Source: JABEVB01 sp049965775 (GTDB taxonomy: Bacteria > Planctomycetota > Phycisphaerae > WQYP01). Taken from it: DNA of 41,138 nucleotides. Below the pieces are notes generated by a model. It saw only the letters and a program-made list of their open reading frames with translations, was not told where the DNA came from and ran no database searches. This document shows positions 7,815 to 16,298 of this stretch, in pieces (the stretch's first letter is position 1; each line of letters starts with the position of its first letter). A program made the translations under genes and the position numbers. The DNA lies in the NCBI GenBank assembly GCA_049965775.1, contig JBMFVX010000006.1, positions 1-41,138 on the forward strand, given 5' to 3'.

Positions 7815-8267
7815 ATGCAGCCCATCAATCTCGATGCCATTCACCAACTTCTGGATGATGCGCTCATCGGCCGGCTGGCCATGAGCGACTCCGAGGGTCG
7901 CCCCTACGTTATTCCGATGCCGTTTTGCCGCCAGGGCAACACCATTTATTTACGCGTGCCCGACGCTGGCCGCAAGGCGGAGATATTGCGGCACAACAAC
8001 CGCGTATGCCTGGAGGTGGACTGGATCGCCGAGCAGATGCGTGACTACGCCTCGGTGCTGGTGGAAGGCCGGCTGGTGGATGTTCATGATGCCGCCGAAA
8101 AATCTGCGGCCCGCGCGGCCAACGAAGCCAAGTATCGCCGGTTGCGTCCCGATTATCGCCCCGGCCACCAACGTGCAACCGCCCTGGAGGCTCTGCCGCT
8201 GAAAAAAATTGTCTTGGAGAACATAAGCGGCCGCAGAATGTCGCCCGAGCCGAGTGCGGCTGCGTAA
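7815..8267 (+). CDS. Pyridoxamine 5'-phosphate oxidase-related FMN-binding protein (NimA-like)
   Basis: The 150-residue protein matches the small split-barrel flavoproteins of the Pyridox_ox_2 type. IGRLAMSDSEGRPYVIPMPF forms the first strands, GRKAEILRHNNRVCLEVDW the flavin and dimer region, and YASVLVEGRLVDV a later strand. Members bind FMN, F420 or haem and include nitroimidazole reductases and haem-handling proteins. ATG 7815 has GGAGA 6 nt upstream. It shares a divergent promoter with the radical SAM pair. By position it may be a redox or haem-binding partner; its substrate cannot be read from sequence. Confidence 0.8.
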   Translation: MQPINLDAIHQLLDDALIGRLAMSDSEGRPYVIPMPFCRQGNTIYLRVPDAGRKAEILRHNNRVCLEVDWIAEQMRDYASVLVEGRLVDVHDAAEKSAARAANEAKYRRLRPDYRPGHQRATALEALPLKKIVLENISGRRMSPEPSAAA

Positions 8268-8331
8268 TAACCGCGCTGTAGCGGCTCGAAGGTCGGCTCG
8301 CGACCCGATCGGTGGGTGGCATTGTGCAATG

Positions 8332-9579
8332 TCATCTTTGCTTTTCGGCTGCGGGTACGAGCCAGTGCCACGGCAAGGCGTAGAGCTTTTCGCCCATGGG
8401 CCGGGCTTCTCCGGCGTAAAGGACCACGCCGTTACAAAATCCGGCGCTTCTGCCCAAGTTGCCGCGGAATGCCAAAATGCCGCGTGTGTCGTCCAGCGCG
8501 GCCTGCCGGGAGGATTTTATTTCAATGGCGACCAGTTTGCCCTGTTGCTCCAGAATGAAGTCCACCTCTTGACCTGAACGGTCGCGCCAGTAATACAATC
8601 GGCGATTGGTATAGTCTAATGTACGCCAGGTCTGAAGGCTCTGGAAAATGGTTTGCTCCAGCCAAAAGCCCTGATCCATACGCGACTCCAGAGCCTCGGC
8701 GGACCTGATTCCAGCGAGCCAGGCGCCCAGACCGCAGTCGTTCCATAGTAACTTTTTAGCTTTGATCAGACTGGTGGCGGGATTGGTTGAATACGTCGAA
8801 AGTCGGGTAATCAGATATCCAGTTTCCAATAAGTTAAGATAGCGATGGCAGGTGGTTTGAGATAAGCCCGCATCGCGTGCCAGTTCAGACTGATTAAGCA
8901 GCCGAGCGGTGCGCTGCGCCGCCAGCGCCATCAATCGGCGAAAATCAGGCAGGCTGGCAACATCGCTTAGTTGCCGTAAATCTCGTTCAAGATAGCTCTG
9001 GCTGTACCCGCTGAACCAGATATCGCGCGCCTGATCGGAATCTAACTGCAACACCGGCGCGTAGCCGCCGCGTAACAGCCAAGCGGGCCAGTCTCCTTTT
9101 TCGGTGGGCCAGCGACGATAGTCAAAGTCGCTTTCAAATAGAGAATCAAACGGTGAAAGTTTTTGGGGGTGTCGCAGCCACTCTCTTGGGCAAAATGGCG
9201 GCAAATCAAGATAAGCCGCCCGGCCAGCCAGAGATTCCGACACCATATCCATCAAAGACAGGTTGGCGGAACCTGTCAATATGAAATCGCCGGCGTTGCG
9301 CTTACGATCAACCTGTCTTTTTACTGCCAACAGCAGCTTGGGCACTCGCTGCACTTCATCAAGCGTAACCGGTGGGTGAGTACAAAGCGAATCGGGGTCC
9401 CGCTCCGCCTGCTCCAGCAACGCTATTTCATCAAGTGTAAAATAGGGACGATCTGCACGAACGCTTCGTACAAGGGTGGTCTTGCCCGTCTGTCGCGCAC
9501 CGGTTACCACGGCCACGGGAAGCACTTTTAGCACAGCTTCCAATTGTGCCGCAAGCCATCGTGTAACTACAGTATTCAT
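8332..9579 (-). CDS. AAA-type ATPase with DUF4143 domain
   Basis: A 415-residue protein of a widespread family of unknown role, often mobile and regarded as possibly defence- or toxin-like. It has Walker A VTGARQTGKTTLV near residue 25, Walker B-like PPVTLDEVQRVPKLL, and sensor-like DFILTGSANLSLM. A winged-helix region follows (LNQSELARDAGLSQTTCHRYLNLLETGYLI), and then the DUF4143 nuclease-like fold ending RSGQEVDFILEQQGKLVAIEIKSS, where the D..E.K arrangement resembles a PD-(D/E)xK core. The start ATG (9579) lies inside an operator array, and the winged helix suggests the protein may control its own gene. Convergent with the PNPOx gene. Confidence 0.88.
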   Translation of the reverse strand: MNTVVTRWLAAQLEAVLKVLPVAVVTGARQTGKTTLVRSVRADRPYFTLDEIALLEQAERDPDSLCTHPPVTLDEVQRVPKLLLAVKRQVDRKRNAGDFILTGSANLSLMDMVSESLAGRAAYLDLPPFCPREWLRHPQKLSPFDSLFESDFDYRRWPTEKGDWPAWLLRGGYAPVLQLDSDQARDIWFSGYSQSYLERDLRQLSDVASLPDFRRLMALAAQRTARLLNQSELARDAGLSQTTCHRYLNLLETGYLITRLSTYSTNPATSLIKAKKLLWNDCGLGAWLAGIRSAEALESRMDQGFWLEQTIFQSLQTWRTLDYTNRRLYYWRDRSGQEVDFILEQQGKLVAIEIKSSRQAALDDTRGILAFRGNLGRSAGFCNGVVLYAGEARPMGEKLYALPWHWLVPAAEKQR

Positions 9580-9622
9580 GTCATGAATATAATCTATTCA
9601 CTACGTGAATACAATCTATTCA
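9573..9622. promoter_or_regulatory. Five half-sites in alternating orientation, every 11 bp
   Basis: TATTCA starts at 9573, TGAATA at 9584, TATTCA at 9595, TGAATA at 9606 and TATTCA at 9617. All five are exact 6-mers, all spaced exactly 11 bp. Adjacent pairs form palindromes, for example the perfect 17-mer TATTCATGTCATGAATA at 9573-9589 and TGAATATAATCTATTCA at 9584-9600. The array overlaps the start codon of the DUF4143 gene. The helical-turn spacing suggests cooperative binding on one DNA face. Confidence 0.75.
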
Positions 9623-10187
9623 TCATGTGGTGGCATCAAACGAGGGCCTGTGCCATTGCATAAGCACGAGGGGCATGGCGCATCACATCGCAGCGCGGTC
9701 GGGGTTTTGCAAGAGCAGGAGAGTCCCGACAACTGGTTTCTTGCCGCCGGGGTTTGTCCCGGCCGGACTGCCGGGAGATTTTGCTATGTTTGGTTCAACT
9801 TCGATATACCGCTCGCGGCCAGAATTGAAGTATTTCTCATGGTGCTGCGGCGCAACCCGGGCACCCCGGCGGCGCTGCGGCTGGCCGGGGCGGGCAAAAG
9901 GGCTTGACCACGCGGCTTAACCGCGTGGCTCGTTGGTGGGGGACGTTCAATTTTGCCTCAAATTTTGGCCGCTTGCAGTATAGGTGGCTCCTGCCCTATC
10001 GGGAGTTCGCCATCTCTGGCACAGCGCTGCGAGCGACGTGACATCGCAAAGGGTTTGGTTTGCGGCGCAGCGCCCCGGGCAGGCATGAACCTGCCGGGGC
10101 GGTTTGTCGGTACATCTCGCAAATCGCGTTTCACAACATGCGGCTTGGCCATCTGCCGAGTGGTGGCGCAGCGGTCAACGGCTGCAC
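9623..10187. other. Spacer holding MITE copy 2
   Basis: No gene is apparent. It contains the MITE-like element (9805-9982) and, at about 10071-10100, a strong GC hairpin made of GCCCCGGGCAGG and CCTGCCGGGGC with one bulged G. This hairpin lies beyond the leuB stop and could be a REP-like transcript end, but no U-tract follows on the minus strand. Confidence 0.5.
9805..9982. mobile_element. MITE-like dispersed repeat, copy 2
   Basis: Second copy of the element at 4648-4812. It starts TATACCGCTCGCGGCC and ends GGCCGCTTGCAGTATA; the ends are inverted repeats with 13 of 16 matches. It carries about 13 extra bases near 9891-9905 relative to copy 1. The central hairpin CCACGCGG-cttaa-CCGCGTGG is identical. 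Flanking sequences of the two copies differ, which supports a mobile unit rather than a segmental duplication. Confidence 0.7.
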
Positions 10188-11282
10188 TTATTTGACGTGC
10201 TTAAGTGCTGCGATAATTGCGTCGGCCACCTGCGAACAAGAAGCGCGCCCGCCCAGGTCGCCGGTGACGACCTGTCCGGCGTTGAGCACCTCAAAGGTGG
10301 CTTGTTCGATTGCTTTGGCTTCGTGTGTGAGGTTAAAGGTGTAGTTGAGCATCATGGCAACCGTCAAAATTGTGCCCACCGGATTGGCTTTGTTCTGCCC
10401 GGCGATATCTGGTGCGCTGCCATGAATGGGTTCGTAAAATGGCACGGCGGTATGGCCTTTGGCATCTGGCTCGCCGAGGCATGCGGAGGGCACCAGGCCG
10501 ATGGAGCCGGCGAGCATTGAAGCTTCATCACTTAAAATATCGCCGAAGGTGTTTTCGGTGACGATAACGTCGAACTCCGATGGCCTTCGCAGAAGCTGCA
10601 TCGAAGCATTGTCCACATACATGTGCTCCACCTGAATATCCGGATTTTCTTTGGCCATGTCGGTGGCGATTTCGCGCCAGAGATGGCTGGTGGCGAGGAT
10701 GTTGGCCTTGTCTACGCTGAGCAATCGCTTGCGGCGTTTGCGGGCGGTTTCAAAGCCGACGCGCAAAATGCGGCGTATTTCGTGCTCGCTGTAGGCCATG
10801 GTGTCTACCGCGCTGCGGTGGGGGGCAGCTCCGGTAACGCCCTGCGGCTGGCCATAGTAGAGACCGCCGGTAAGCTCGCGAATAATCATGATGTCTATGC
10901 CGCGGGCGATGAGTTCATTTTTAAGGGGGCAGCGATCAGCCAGCCCCGCCGGCAAAACAACGTGGCGCAAATTGGCGAAGAGGCCCTTGCGCAGTTCTAA
11001 AAGGGCCACACGTTCAGGGCGTTTGGCCTGCGGCAGAGTTTTGTCGCGGTCGGGCAGGCCCACAGCGCCAAATAAAATGGCCTGGCTGCGGCTGCAGATG
11101 TCGCGCGTGGCTGCAGGCAGCGCTTCGCCGTGTTTGTCTATTGCGGCCCAGCCGATATCGCCATAGGTGGCATTTATTTTATGTCCGGCTTTGTGGGCGA
11201 CGGCTTCCAGCACGCGCATGGCCGCGGCAATAACCTCAGTGCCGATGCCATCGCCCGGCAATACCGCAATATTCAGTTCCAT
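10188..11282 (-). CDS. leuB: 3-isopropylmalate dehydrogenase
   Basis: LeuB oxidatively decarboxylates 3-isopropylmalate to 2-oxoisocaproate with NAD+, the third step of leucine synthesis. The 364-residue length is typical. Signatures: VLPGDGIGTEV near the N-terminus, ELRKGLFANLRHV and IIRELTGGLYYGQPQG (substrate loop), LLSVDKANILATSHLW, YVDNASMQLLRRPSEFDVIVTENTFGDILSDEASMLAGS (metal and NAD site), and YEPIHGSAPDIAGQNKANP, whose EPIHGSAPDIAG is the usual NAD motif of LeuB. ATG 11282 has GGAG 6 nt upstream. It follows dapF on the same strand after 77 bp. Confidence 0.96.
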   Translation of the reverse strand: MELNIAVLPGDGIGTEVIAAAMRVLEAVAHKAGHKINATYGDIGWAAIDKHGEALPAATRDICSRSQAILFGAVGLPDRDKTLPQAKRPERVALLELRKGLFANLRHVVLPAGLADRCPLKNELIARGIDIMIIRELTGGLYYGQPQGVTGAAPHRSAVDTMAYSEHEIRRILRVGFETARKRRKRLLSVDKANILATSHLWREIATDMAKENPDIQVEHMYVDNASMQLLRRPSEFDVIVTENTFGDILSDEASMLAGSIGLVPSACLGEPDAKGHTAVPFYEPIHGSAPDIAGQNKANPVGTILTVAMMLNYTFNLTHEAKAIEQATFEVLNAGQVVTGDLGGRASCSQVADAIIAALKHVK

Positions 11283-11359
11283 CGTTTACTCCAATTTCAT
11301 GTTGAATTAAAAAAATAAAACGCATGGTCTGGCCGCCGCGAGCTTTATGCCGCAGGCGG

Positions 11360-12271
11360 TCAGTCAGCGTCCTGGCGAAATTGTCCGGAAAATACTTCCA
11401 CCGCAGGCCCGGTCATGTGAACGCTGTTGTCGGGCTGATTCCATTTAAGCGCCAGGCGTCCTCCGGGCAGGTTGGCAAGCACAATGCGCTGCGTGCGGTT
11501 GGTGAGCACACCGGCCACGCACACGGCTCCAGCGCCGGTGCCGCAGGCCAGGGTGATGCCGCTGCCTCGCTCCCAGGTGCGCATGGTCAGTTCGCCGGGG
11601 TTATGCACCTGCACAAAATGCACATTGACGCGCCGCGGAAACAGAGCGTGTTTTTCAATGATGGGGCCAACCATTTCCAGGGGAACTTTGGCTACGTTTT
11701 TACAGTAAAACACCACATGGGGGTTGCCCATCGAAACGCAGGTCATCTTGTCGTCGAGGCCGCAGAGTTTCATCCAGTCGCGGCCGGTAAGGGCTTCCAG
11801 TGGGAGTGTTGGTTCGATGGGGTAATCTACCACCTGTTCTACGCCGGTAATCATAACGGGTATGTCAAGGGGTTTTAGAATGGGCTGGCCCATGTTGACC
11901 GTAACCTGGTTTACTTTGCCGTGCTGCATCCACAGGTCAAGGGTAAGTACGCCGCGGCCGGTCTCCACGCGCATGGGGTTGTTGCTGGAGAGTTGATGAT
12001 CGTAGGCGTATTTGGCCACGCACCGCACGCCATTGCCGCACATTTCCGACTCGCTGCCATCGGCATTAAACATGCGCATGCGAACGGCGGCACCCTTGCT
12101 TTGGCCCTCGGCGGTGGGCGGGCCGATTAAGATCAGGCCATCGCCGCCAACACCAAAATGGCGATCCGAAATTTTTACCGCGAGTTTTTCGGGGTCTTTA
12201 ATCTGCTGGCTAAAGGCATCCACATAAATGTAGTCGTTGCCTATGCCGTGCATTTTTACAAAATTAATCAC
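11360..12271 (-). CDS. dapF: Diaminopimelate epimerase
   Basis: DapF converts LL- to meso-diaminopimelate for lysine and peptidoglycan synthesis by a two-cysteine, cofactor-free mechanism. The 303-residue protein has the N-terminal motif FVKMHGIGNDYIYVD, the first catalytic Cys in SEMCGNGVRCVAKYAYD and the second in GSGITLACGTGAGAVCVAG. The start is GTG 12271, with AGGAG 8 nt upstream; the nearby ATG is out of frame. Its presence fits a planctomycete able to make meso-DAP peptidoglycan. Confidence 0.96.
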   Translation of the reverse strand: MINFVKMHGIGNDYIYVDAFSQQIKDPEKLAVKISDRHFGVGGDGLILIGPPTAEGQSKGAAVRMRMFNADGSESEMCGNGVRCVAKYAYDHQLSSNNPMRVETGRGVLTLDLWMQHGKVNQVTVNMGQPILKPLDIPVMITGVEQVVDYPIEPTLPLEALTGRDWMKLCGLDDKMTCVSMGNPHVVFYCKNVAKVPLEMVGPIIEKHALFPRRVNVHFVQVHNPGELTMRTWERGSGITLACGTGAGAVCVAGVLTNRTQRIVLANLPGGRLALKWNQPDNSVHMTGPAVEVFSGQFRQDAD

Positions 12272-12729
12272 AGTTCATACTCCTGGGGCGCTCTTGGGCA
12301 CATGTTAATTGCGGCTTTCCGCTGCGCCGGCGAGGCGGTTTTCACAAGGGGAAGAATATACCGCAAAGAAGTCGTTTTGGCGCGTGGCCGAAGGGCTTTG
12401 GCATACCCGCGGCGCGGCAATTTTTCCGGGCGGCACCGGGATCATGCCGATTTTATTGGTATTTCCAATCGCTTTTGCCGGGTACAAGGCGCTGGCTGAC
12501 TACCTTGCTCTGAAGCGAAGCGCAGAATCTCACACTCGGGCCGATGCAGACAAGATGTCTGCGGTACCGGCGCAGTCGGCTGACCGCCCGCAAAATTGCC
12601 ACGCCCCATGCCTGCGGCGCGGACGTAACTGCTTGCACGGGGGATGCAAGACGGGCGTTGGGTTGCAGGGGGCTTACCACCGGCAAGCCGGTGGCTAAGT
12701 TAAGGGCCGCCCGGCTTTGGTAAACTGCT
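12272..12729. other. Spacer with strong hairpin
   Basis: A plus-strand open frame at 12309-12698 (129 codons) contains a hydrophobic stretch but has no family resemblance and no clear ribosome site, so I do not call it. CTTACCACCGGC (12673-12684) pairs with GCCGGTGGCTAAG (12687-12699) around AA, forming a very stable REP-like hairpin just beyond the end of the DUF4159 gene. Confidence 0.45.
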
Positions 12730-14241
12730 TCAATTGAGCGTGCAGTAGACCAAAATATTGGTGCCCAGCTTCAGGGCGTCGGTTGTGGAATATGCCTTGG
12801 CATACGGGTTGGGCAGGTCTTCCCAGCCGTTGGACAGCGATATGCGGCTGTAAATGACTGCCGGCGCGCCGTCAATCATAACGGCTTCGAGCACGGGAGC
12901 GTGCAGGTTGGGATCGGCCGATGCCACCACCGGCGAATAGTTGACGCTGGTGATTTTGAAAACGTCGTTGTACACAGGCGAACTCAGCGGCATCATCTGC
13001 AGCTTATGATGGGGCAGCACCTTGGCAATTTCTTCGCGAAATGCCGTGTCAAACTGGCTTGCGCCCATGGCGTCATCCACCACCAGTTTGCCGCCGGCGT
13101 GGAGGTAATTGTGCAGCCGCTGTATCTCGGCGGGCGTCCAGGCGAAGTTGCGCAGACCCGTCATGTACAAAATGGGGTATTGCCCGACGGAAAGACTGTC
13201 GAGCGAAATCTTTTTGCGTTTAAACTGCACGCTCATGGTGGAATTGGTATCAATGAATTTAAGCAGGTTGGGCAGGCCGTGGGGTGTGGGGTTCCAATCG
13301 CCGTTGTTTTCAACCTGGGCAATCACCAACTGGTCGCGGGTGGCAATGCGTGATTGCTGGTAGATTTTTTGAATTTCAAAGGCGCGTGCATACTGGTAGT
13401 TGGCCAGCACATAGGTGAGAATATTGGCTCCCAGGCGCAGGGCATCGCCCTGGTCGTACAAGATGCCGCCCTTGATGGGGCGTTTGGCGGCGCTCCAACC
13501 CCAGCTCATGTCCACCGGCGAAAAGATGATGCCCGCCCGGCAGCCCATGTACATTACTTCAAGGTAGGGGGGAATTTTTTTCCAGGGGCCATCGCCCTTG
13601 CGCACGCGCATGGTGCTGATGCGGTTGAGGCAGTGGTACATCGGGTCATCCAGAGGCAGAGCGGCCATCGGACGGTTTGGAAAAAGCTGATGCTCAAAGG
13701 CGGCAAAGCTGTTGTTAAACTCCGGCCGGCCGCAACTGGCGTTTACCATCAGGGTGCCGCCGGCGGTAATGTAGCCGCGCAGCTTGGCCATAATTTCGGG
13801 GCTGAACTGCGGCAGCGGGGTCCAGCCGGTGAGGTAGAGGACGGGGAGTTGGGTGGGGCTCCAACTGAAGCGCGACAAATCAACCTGCACATAGCGATAG
13901 TGCAGACTAAGCTGCGCGTTGGTCCAGTGCATGAGGGTTTCGATGTCTATGGTTTCGGTCGGGTAGTTTGATACTTTATGGTCGGCAATGACGTTGAGGT
14001 TAATCATGCCGATGAGCGCCGGGGGCGCGGGTTTTCGTTTGTGCTCGCTGCGGCGCTGCGGTGTCGCCGGCAGGGGCAGCGGGGCGGTGCTTTCGCCGCC
14101 GGCCATGCGAACGTGATGCGCCCGTGGCGGCACCCATGCTTTGGGGTTTTGCCAATCGCCGAGTGCGGGCATGGTTAGGCCCACAGCGCCCAAAATGACA
14201 GCGAGCGACGCGACGACTTTTTTGTGCCAATGTAGACGCAT
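12730..14241 (-). CDS. Secreted protein with two DUF4159 domains
   Basis: The 503-residue protein begins with an export signal (MRLHWHKKVVASLAVILGAV, cleavage likely near MPALG). Two related halves follow. The first runs about 75-330 (PVLYLTGWTPLPQFSPEIMA, LRGYITAGGTLMVNASCGRP). The second runs about 335-503 (VENNGDWNPTPHGLPNLLKF, PILYMTGLRNFAWTPAEIQR, LHNYLHAGGKLVVDDAMGAS). Both match DUF4159, a glutamine-amidotransferase-like fold common in planctomycetes and of unknown role. The second copy keeps the GDW and DD positions better. ATG 14241 is preferred over an upstream in-frame start at 14316 because it begins the signal peptide. The cargo or partner is unknown. Confidence 0.8.
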   Translation of the reverse strand: MRLHWHKKVVASLAVILGAVGLTMPALGDWQNPKAWVPPRAHHVRMAGGESTAPLPLPATPQRRSEHKRKPAPPALIGMINLNVIADHKVSNYPTETIDIETLMHWTNAQLSLHYRYVQVDLSRFSWSPTQLPVLYLTGWTPLPQFSPEIMAKLRGYITAGGTLMVNASCGRPEFNNSFAAFEHQLFPNRPMAALPLDDPMYHCLNRISTMRVRKGDGPWKKIPPYLEVMYMGCRAGIIFSPVDMSWGWSAAKRPIKGGILYDQGDALRLGANILTYVLANYQYARAFEIQKIYQQSRIATRDQLVIAQVENNGDWNPTPHGLPNLLKFIDTNSTMSVQFKRKKISLDSLSVGQYPILYMTGLRNFAWTPAEIQRLHNYLHAGGKLVVDDAMGASQFDTAFREEIAKVLPHHKLQMMPLSSPVYNDVFKITSVNYSPVVASADPNLHAPVLEAVMIDGAPAVIYSRISLSNGWEDLPNPYAKAYSTTDALKLGTNILVYCTLN

Positions 14242-14454
14242 GAGAACACCATCCTTTGCGTAGGCCCGGCGGCAAGCTTGCTGAGGTAGCGAGCCCCGCA
14301 CGGCAGCGCTGCGCATAGCAGGGCCGCATAGTATTTTAACGGCAAAGCGGTGGTTGCTGTTGCAACTATTAGGTTAAAACTCGAATTTTCGCTAATATGA
14401 AAATCTGATCGCTTCGTTATGTATAGGGGCTTACATCACTTTGGAGCAATATAA

Positions 14455-14511
14455 ATGGAGCAGGCGAGCGGGTCATATGCGTCAAAACCGTTGGCTTGCT
14501 CGAGGGCGTGA
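14455..14511 (+). CDS. Possible 18-codon leader ORF before ilvD
   Basis: ATG 14455 has GGAG 8 nt upstream and reads MEQASGSYASKPLACSRA to a TGA at 14509-14511, about 80 nt before ilvD. It has no run of branched-chain codons, so classical amino-acid attenuation is not supported. It may be fortuitous. Confidence 0.2.
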   Translation: MEQASGSYASKPLACSRA

Positions 14512-14588
14512 AATTTTATTACCAGCGCCGTATGCTTACGCCCTTGCCGGTCTGATTGATAGCGCCGGCTGGTGTAGGAGAACATACC

Positions 14589-16253
14589 GTGAATCGTCCC
14601 CGCAGTACTGAAGTAACCGAAGGCTTTGACCGTGCGCCGCAGCGGGCGTTTTTTCGCTCGATGGGTCTTACCGATGCCGACATCCATAAGCCCTGGGTCG
14701 GCATTGCCAGCACATGGAACGAAGCGACGCCCTGCAATATAACGCTCGACCGTCAGGCCAAGGCAGCCAAAGAAGGCGTTAAAGAAGCCGGTGGTACTCC
14801 GCGCGAGTTTGTAACCATCGCCGTTTCAGATGGCATTGCCATGGGCCACGAGGGCATGAAGGCCTCCTTGGTTTCGCGGGAGGTTATTGCCGACTCCATT
14901 GAACTTATGATGCACGCCCACCGCTACGATGGCCTTGTGGGCCTTGCCGGCTGCGATAAATCGCTGCCGGGCACGCTTATGGCCATGGCGCGGCTCAATT
15001 TGCCCAGCGTGTTTTTGTATGGCGGCACGATATTGCCGGGCAAGTTTAAGGGGCGCGATGTAACCATTGTGGATGTTTACGAAGGCGTTGGCGCCCATGC
15101 GGCGGGAAAAATGACCGATGCCGAACTGTATGAACTTGAGTGTAGCGCCTGCCCCTCGGCGGGCTCGTGCGGCGGGCAGTTTACGGCCAACACCATGGCG
15201 TGCGTTGCCGAGGCGCTGGGCATGGCGCTGCCCGGCTCTGGTTCGCCGCCGGCGGTAGAAACCAGCCGCGACAATTACGCCCGCGAGTGCGGCCGCACGG
15301 TGATGCAACTGCTCGAAAAAGATGTGCGGCCCAAACAAATACTCACGCGCGAAGCGTTTGAAAATGCCGTGGCCATCGCAGCGGCCACCGGGGGCAGCAC
15401 CAACATCGCGCTGCACCTGCCCGCCATTGCGCATGAAGTCGGCATTAAGCTTTCGCTCGATGACATTGACCGCATCAGCGCCCGCACGCCCACCATTGCC
15501 GACCTCAAGCCCGGCGGGCGCTATGTGGCGCTCGATGTGTACCGTGTTGGCGGCATACCGGTCATCATGAAGGTGCTGCTCGACAACAAACTTCTTCATG
15601 GCGATTGCCTGACGGTTACGGGCAAAACCATTCGCGAAAACCTGCAGGGCGTTGTGCTGCCCACCGGGCAGGATGTGGTGCTGCCGATTGAAAAGGCCAT
15701 AAGCCCGCACGGCGGCCTGAAAATTTTGCGCGGCAATCTTGCCCCGGAGGGGTGCGTGATTAAAACCACCGGCGTTAAAAAGCTGCAGCATCGCGGCCCG
15801 GCCCGCGTGTTTAACAGCGAAGGCGAAGCCATGGCTGCGGTGCAGGGGCTTAAGATTAAAAAGGGCGATGTGGTTATTATTCGCTATGAAGGCCCCAAGG
15901 GCGGCCCCGGCATGCGCGAAATGCTTGCGGTCACAGCGGCCATTGTCGGCCAGGGGCTTGGTTACGATACCTGCCTGATTACCGATGGCCGCTTCAGCGG
16001 CGGTACGCGTGGTTTGTGCATCGGCCATGTCGGCCCCGAAGCGCAGGTCGGCGGGCCTATTGGCCTGCTGCAGGAAGGGGATATTGTGCGGGTGGATGCC
16101 GCCGCCGGCACCATTGACGTTGAACTCTCGGATGCCGAACTTGCCCAGCGCCGTGCCGCGTGGAAGCCTAAGGCCGGCATGTACCCGCATGGTGCCTTGG
16201 CGAAATATGCCCAGCTTGTCGGCCCGGCATGCTTGGGTGCGGTAACGCAGTAA
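14589..16253 (+). CDS. ilvD: Dihydroxy-acid dehydratase
   Basis: IlvD dehydrates 2,3-dihydroxy-isovalerate and -methylvalerate to the 2-oxo acids in valine and isoleucine synthesis. The 554-residue protein has Fe-S Cys ligands in GLAGCDKSLPG and ECSACPSAGSCGGQFTANTM. It also has the IlvD/Edd signature around GIAMGHEGMKASLVSREVIA and the C-terminal DGRFSGGTRGLCIGHVGPEA. The N-terminus (STEVTEGFDRAPQRAF, VGIASTWNEATPCN) groups it with the actinobacterial and cyanobacterial [2Fe-2S] type. I chose GTG 14589 because AGGAG lies 8 nt upstream; an in-frame TTG at 14556 lacks a site. A sugar-acid dehydratase is less likely given these motifs, although the next genes look catabolic. Confidence 0.93.
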   Translation: MNRPRSTEVTEGFDRAPQRAFFRSMGLTDADIHKPWVGIASTWNEATPCNITLDRQAKAAKEGVKEAGGTPREFVTIAVSDGIAMGHEGMKASLVSREVIADSIELMMHAHRYDGLVGLAGCDKSLPGTLMAMARLNLPSVFLYGGTILPGKFKGRDVTIVDVYEGVGAHAAGKMTDAELYELECSACPSAGSCGGQFTANTMACVAEALGMALPGSGSPPAVETSRDNYARECGRTVMQLLEKDVRPKQILTREAFENAVAIAAATGGSTNIALHLPAIAHEVGIKLSLDDIDRISARTPTIADLKPGGRYVALDVYRVGGIPVIMKVLLDNKLLHGDCLTVTGKTIRENLQGVVLPTGQDVVLPIEKAISPHGGLKILRGNLAPEGCVIKTTGVKKLQHRGPARVFNSEGEAMAAVQGLKIKKGDVVIIRYEGPKGGPGMREMLAVTAAIVGQGLGYDTCLITDGRFSGGTRGLCIGHVGPEAQVGGPIGLLQEGDIVRVDAAAGTIDVELSDAELAQRRAAWKPKAGMYPHGALAKYAQLVGPACLGAVTQ

Positions 16254-16298
16254 AACGCGACCGAGCACTTGGGCAGGCTCCTATGGGAGATGTTGTGT

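Noticed and set aside
10071..10100. Intrinsic terminator of leuB
   Set aside because: Strong GC hairpin, but it lies almost 90 bp beyond the stop and has no U-tract on the minus strand.
12309..12698. 129-codon plus-strand open frame with a hydrophobic stretch
   Set aside because: No clear start signal, no family match, and it runs into a REP-like hairpin.
13354..13971. 205-codon plus-strand open frame opposite the DUF4159 gene
   Set aside because: Shadow of a coding strand, without a ribosome site or recognisable domain.
14826..16268. 480-codon minus-strand open frame opposite ilvD
   Set aside because: It is antisense to a fully conserved enzyme, has no family resemblance, and follows from the GC-rich codon pattern of ilvD.
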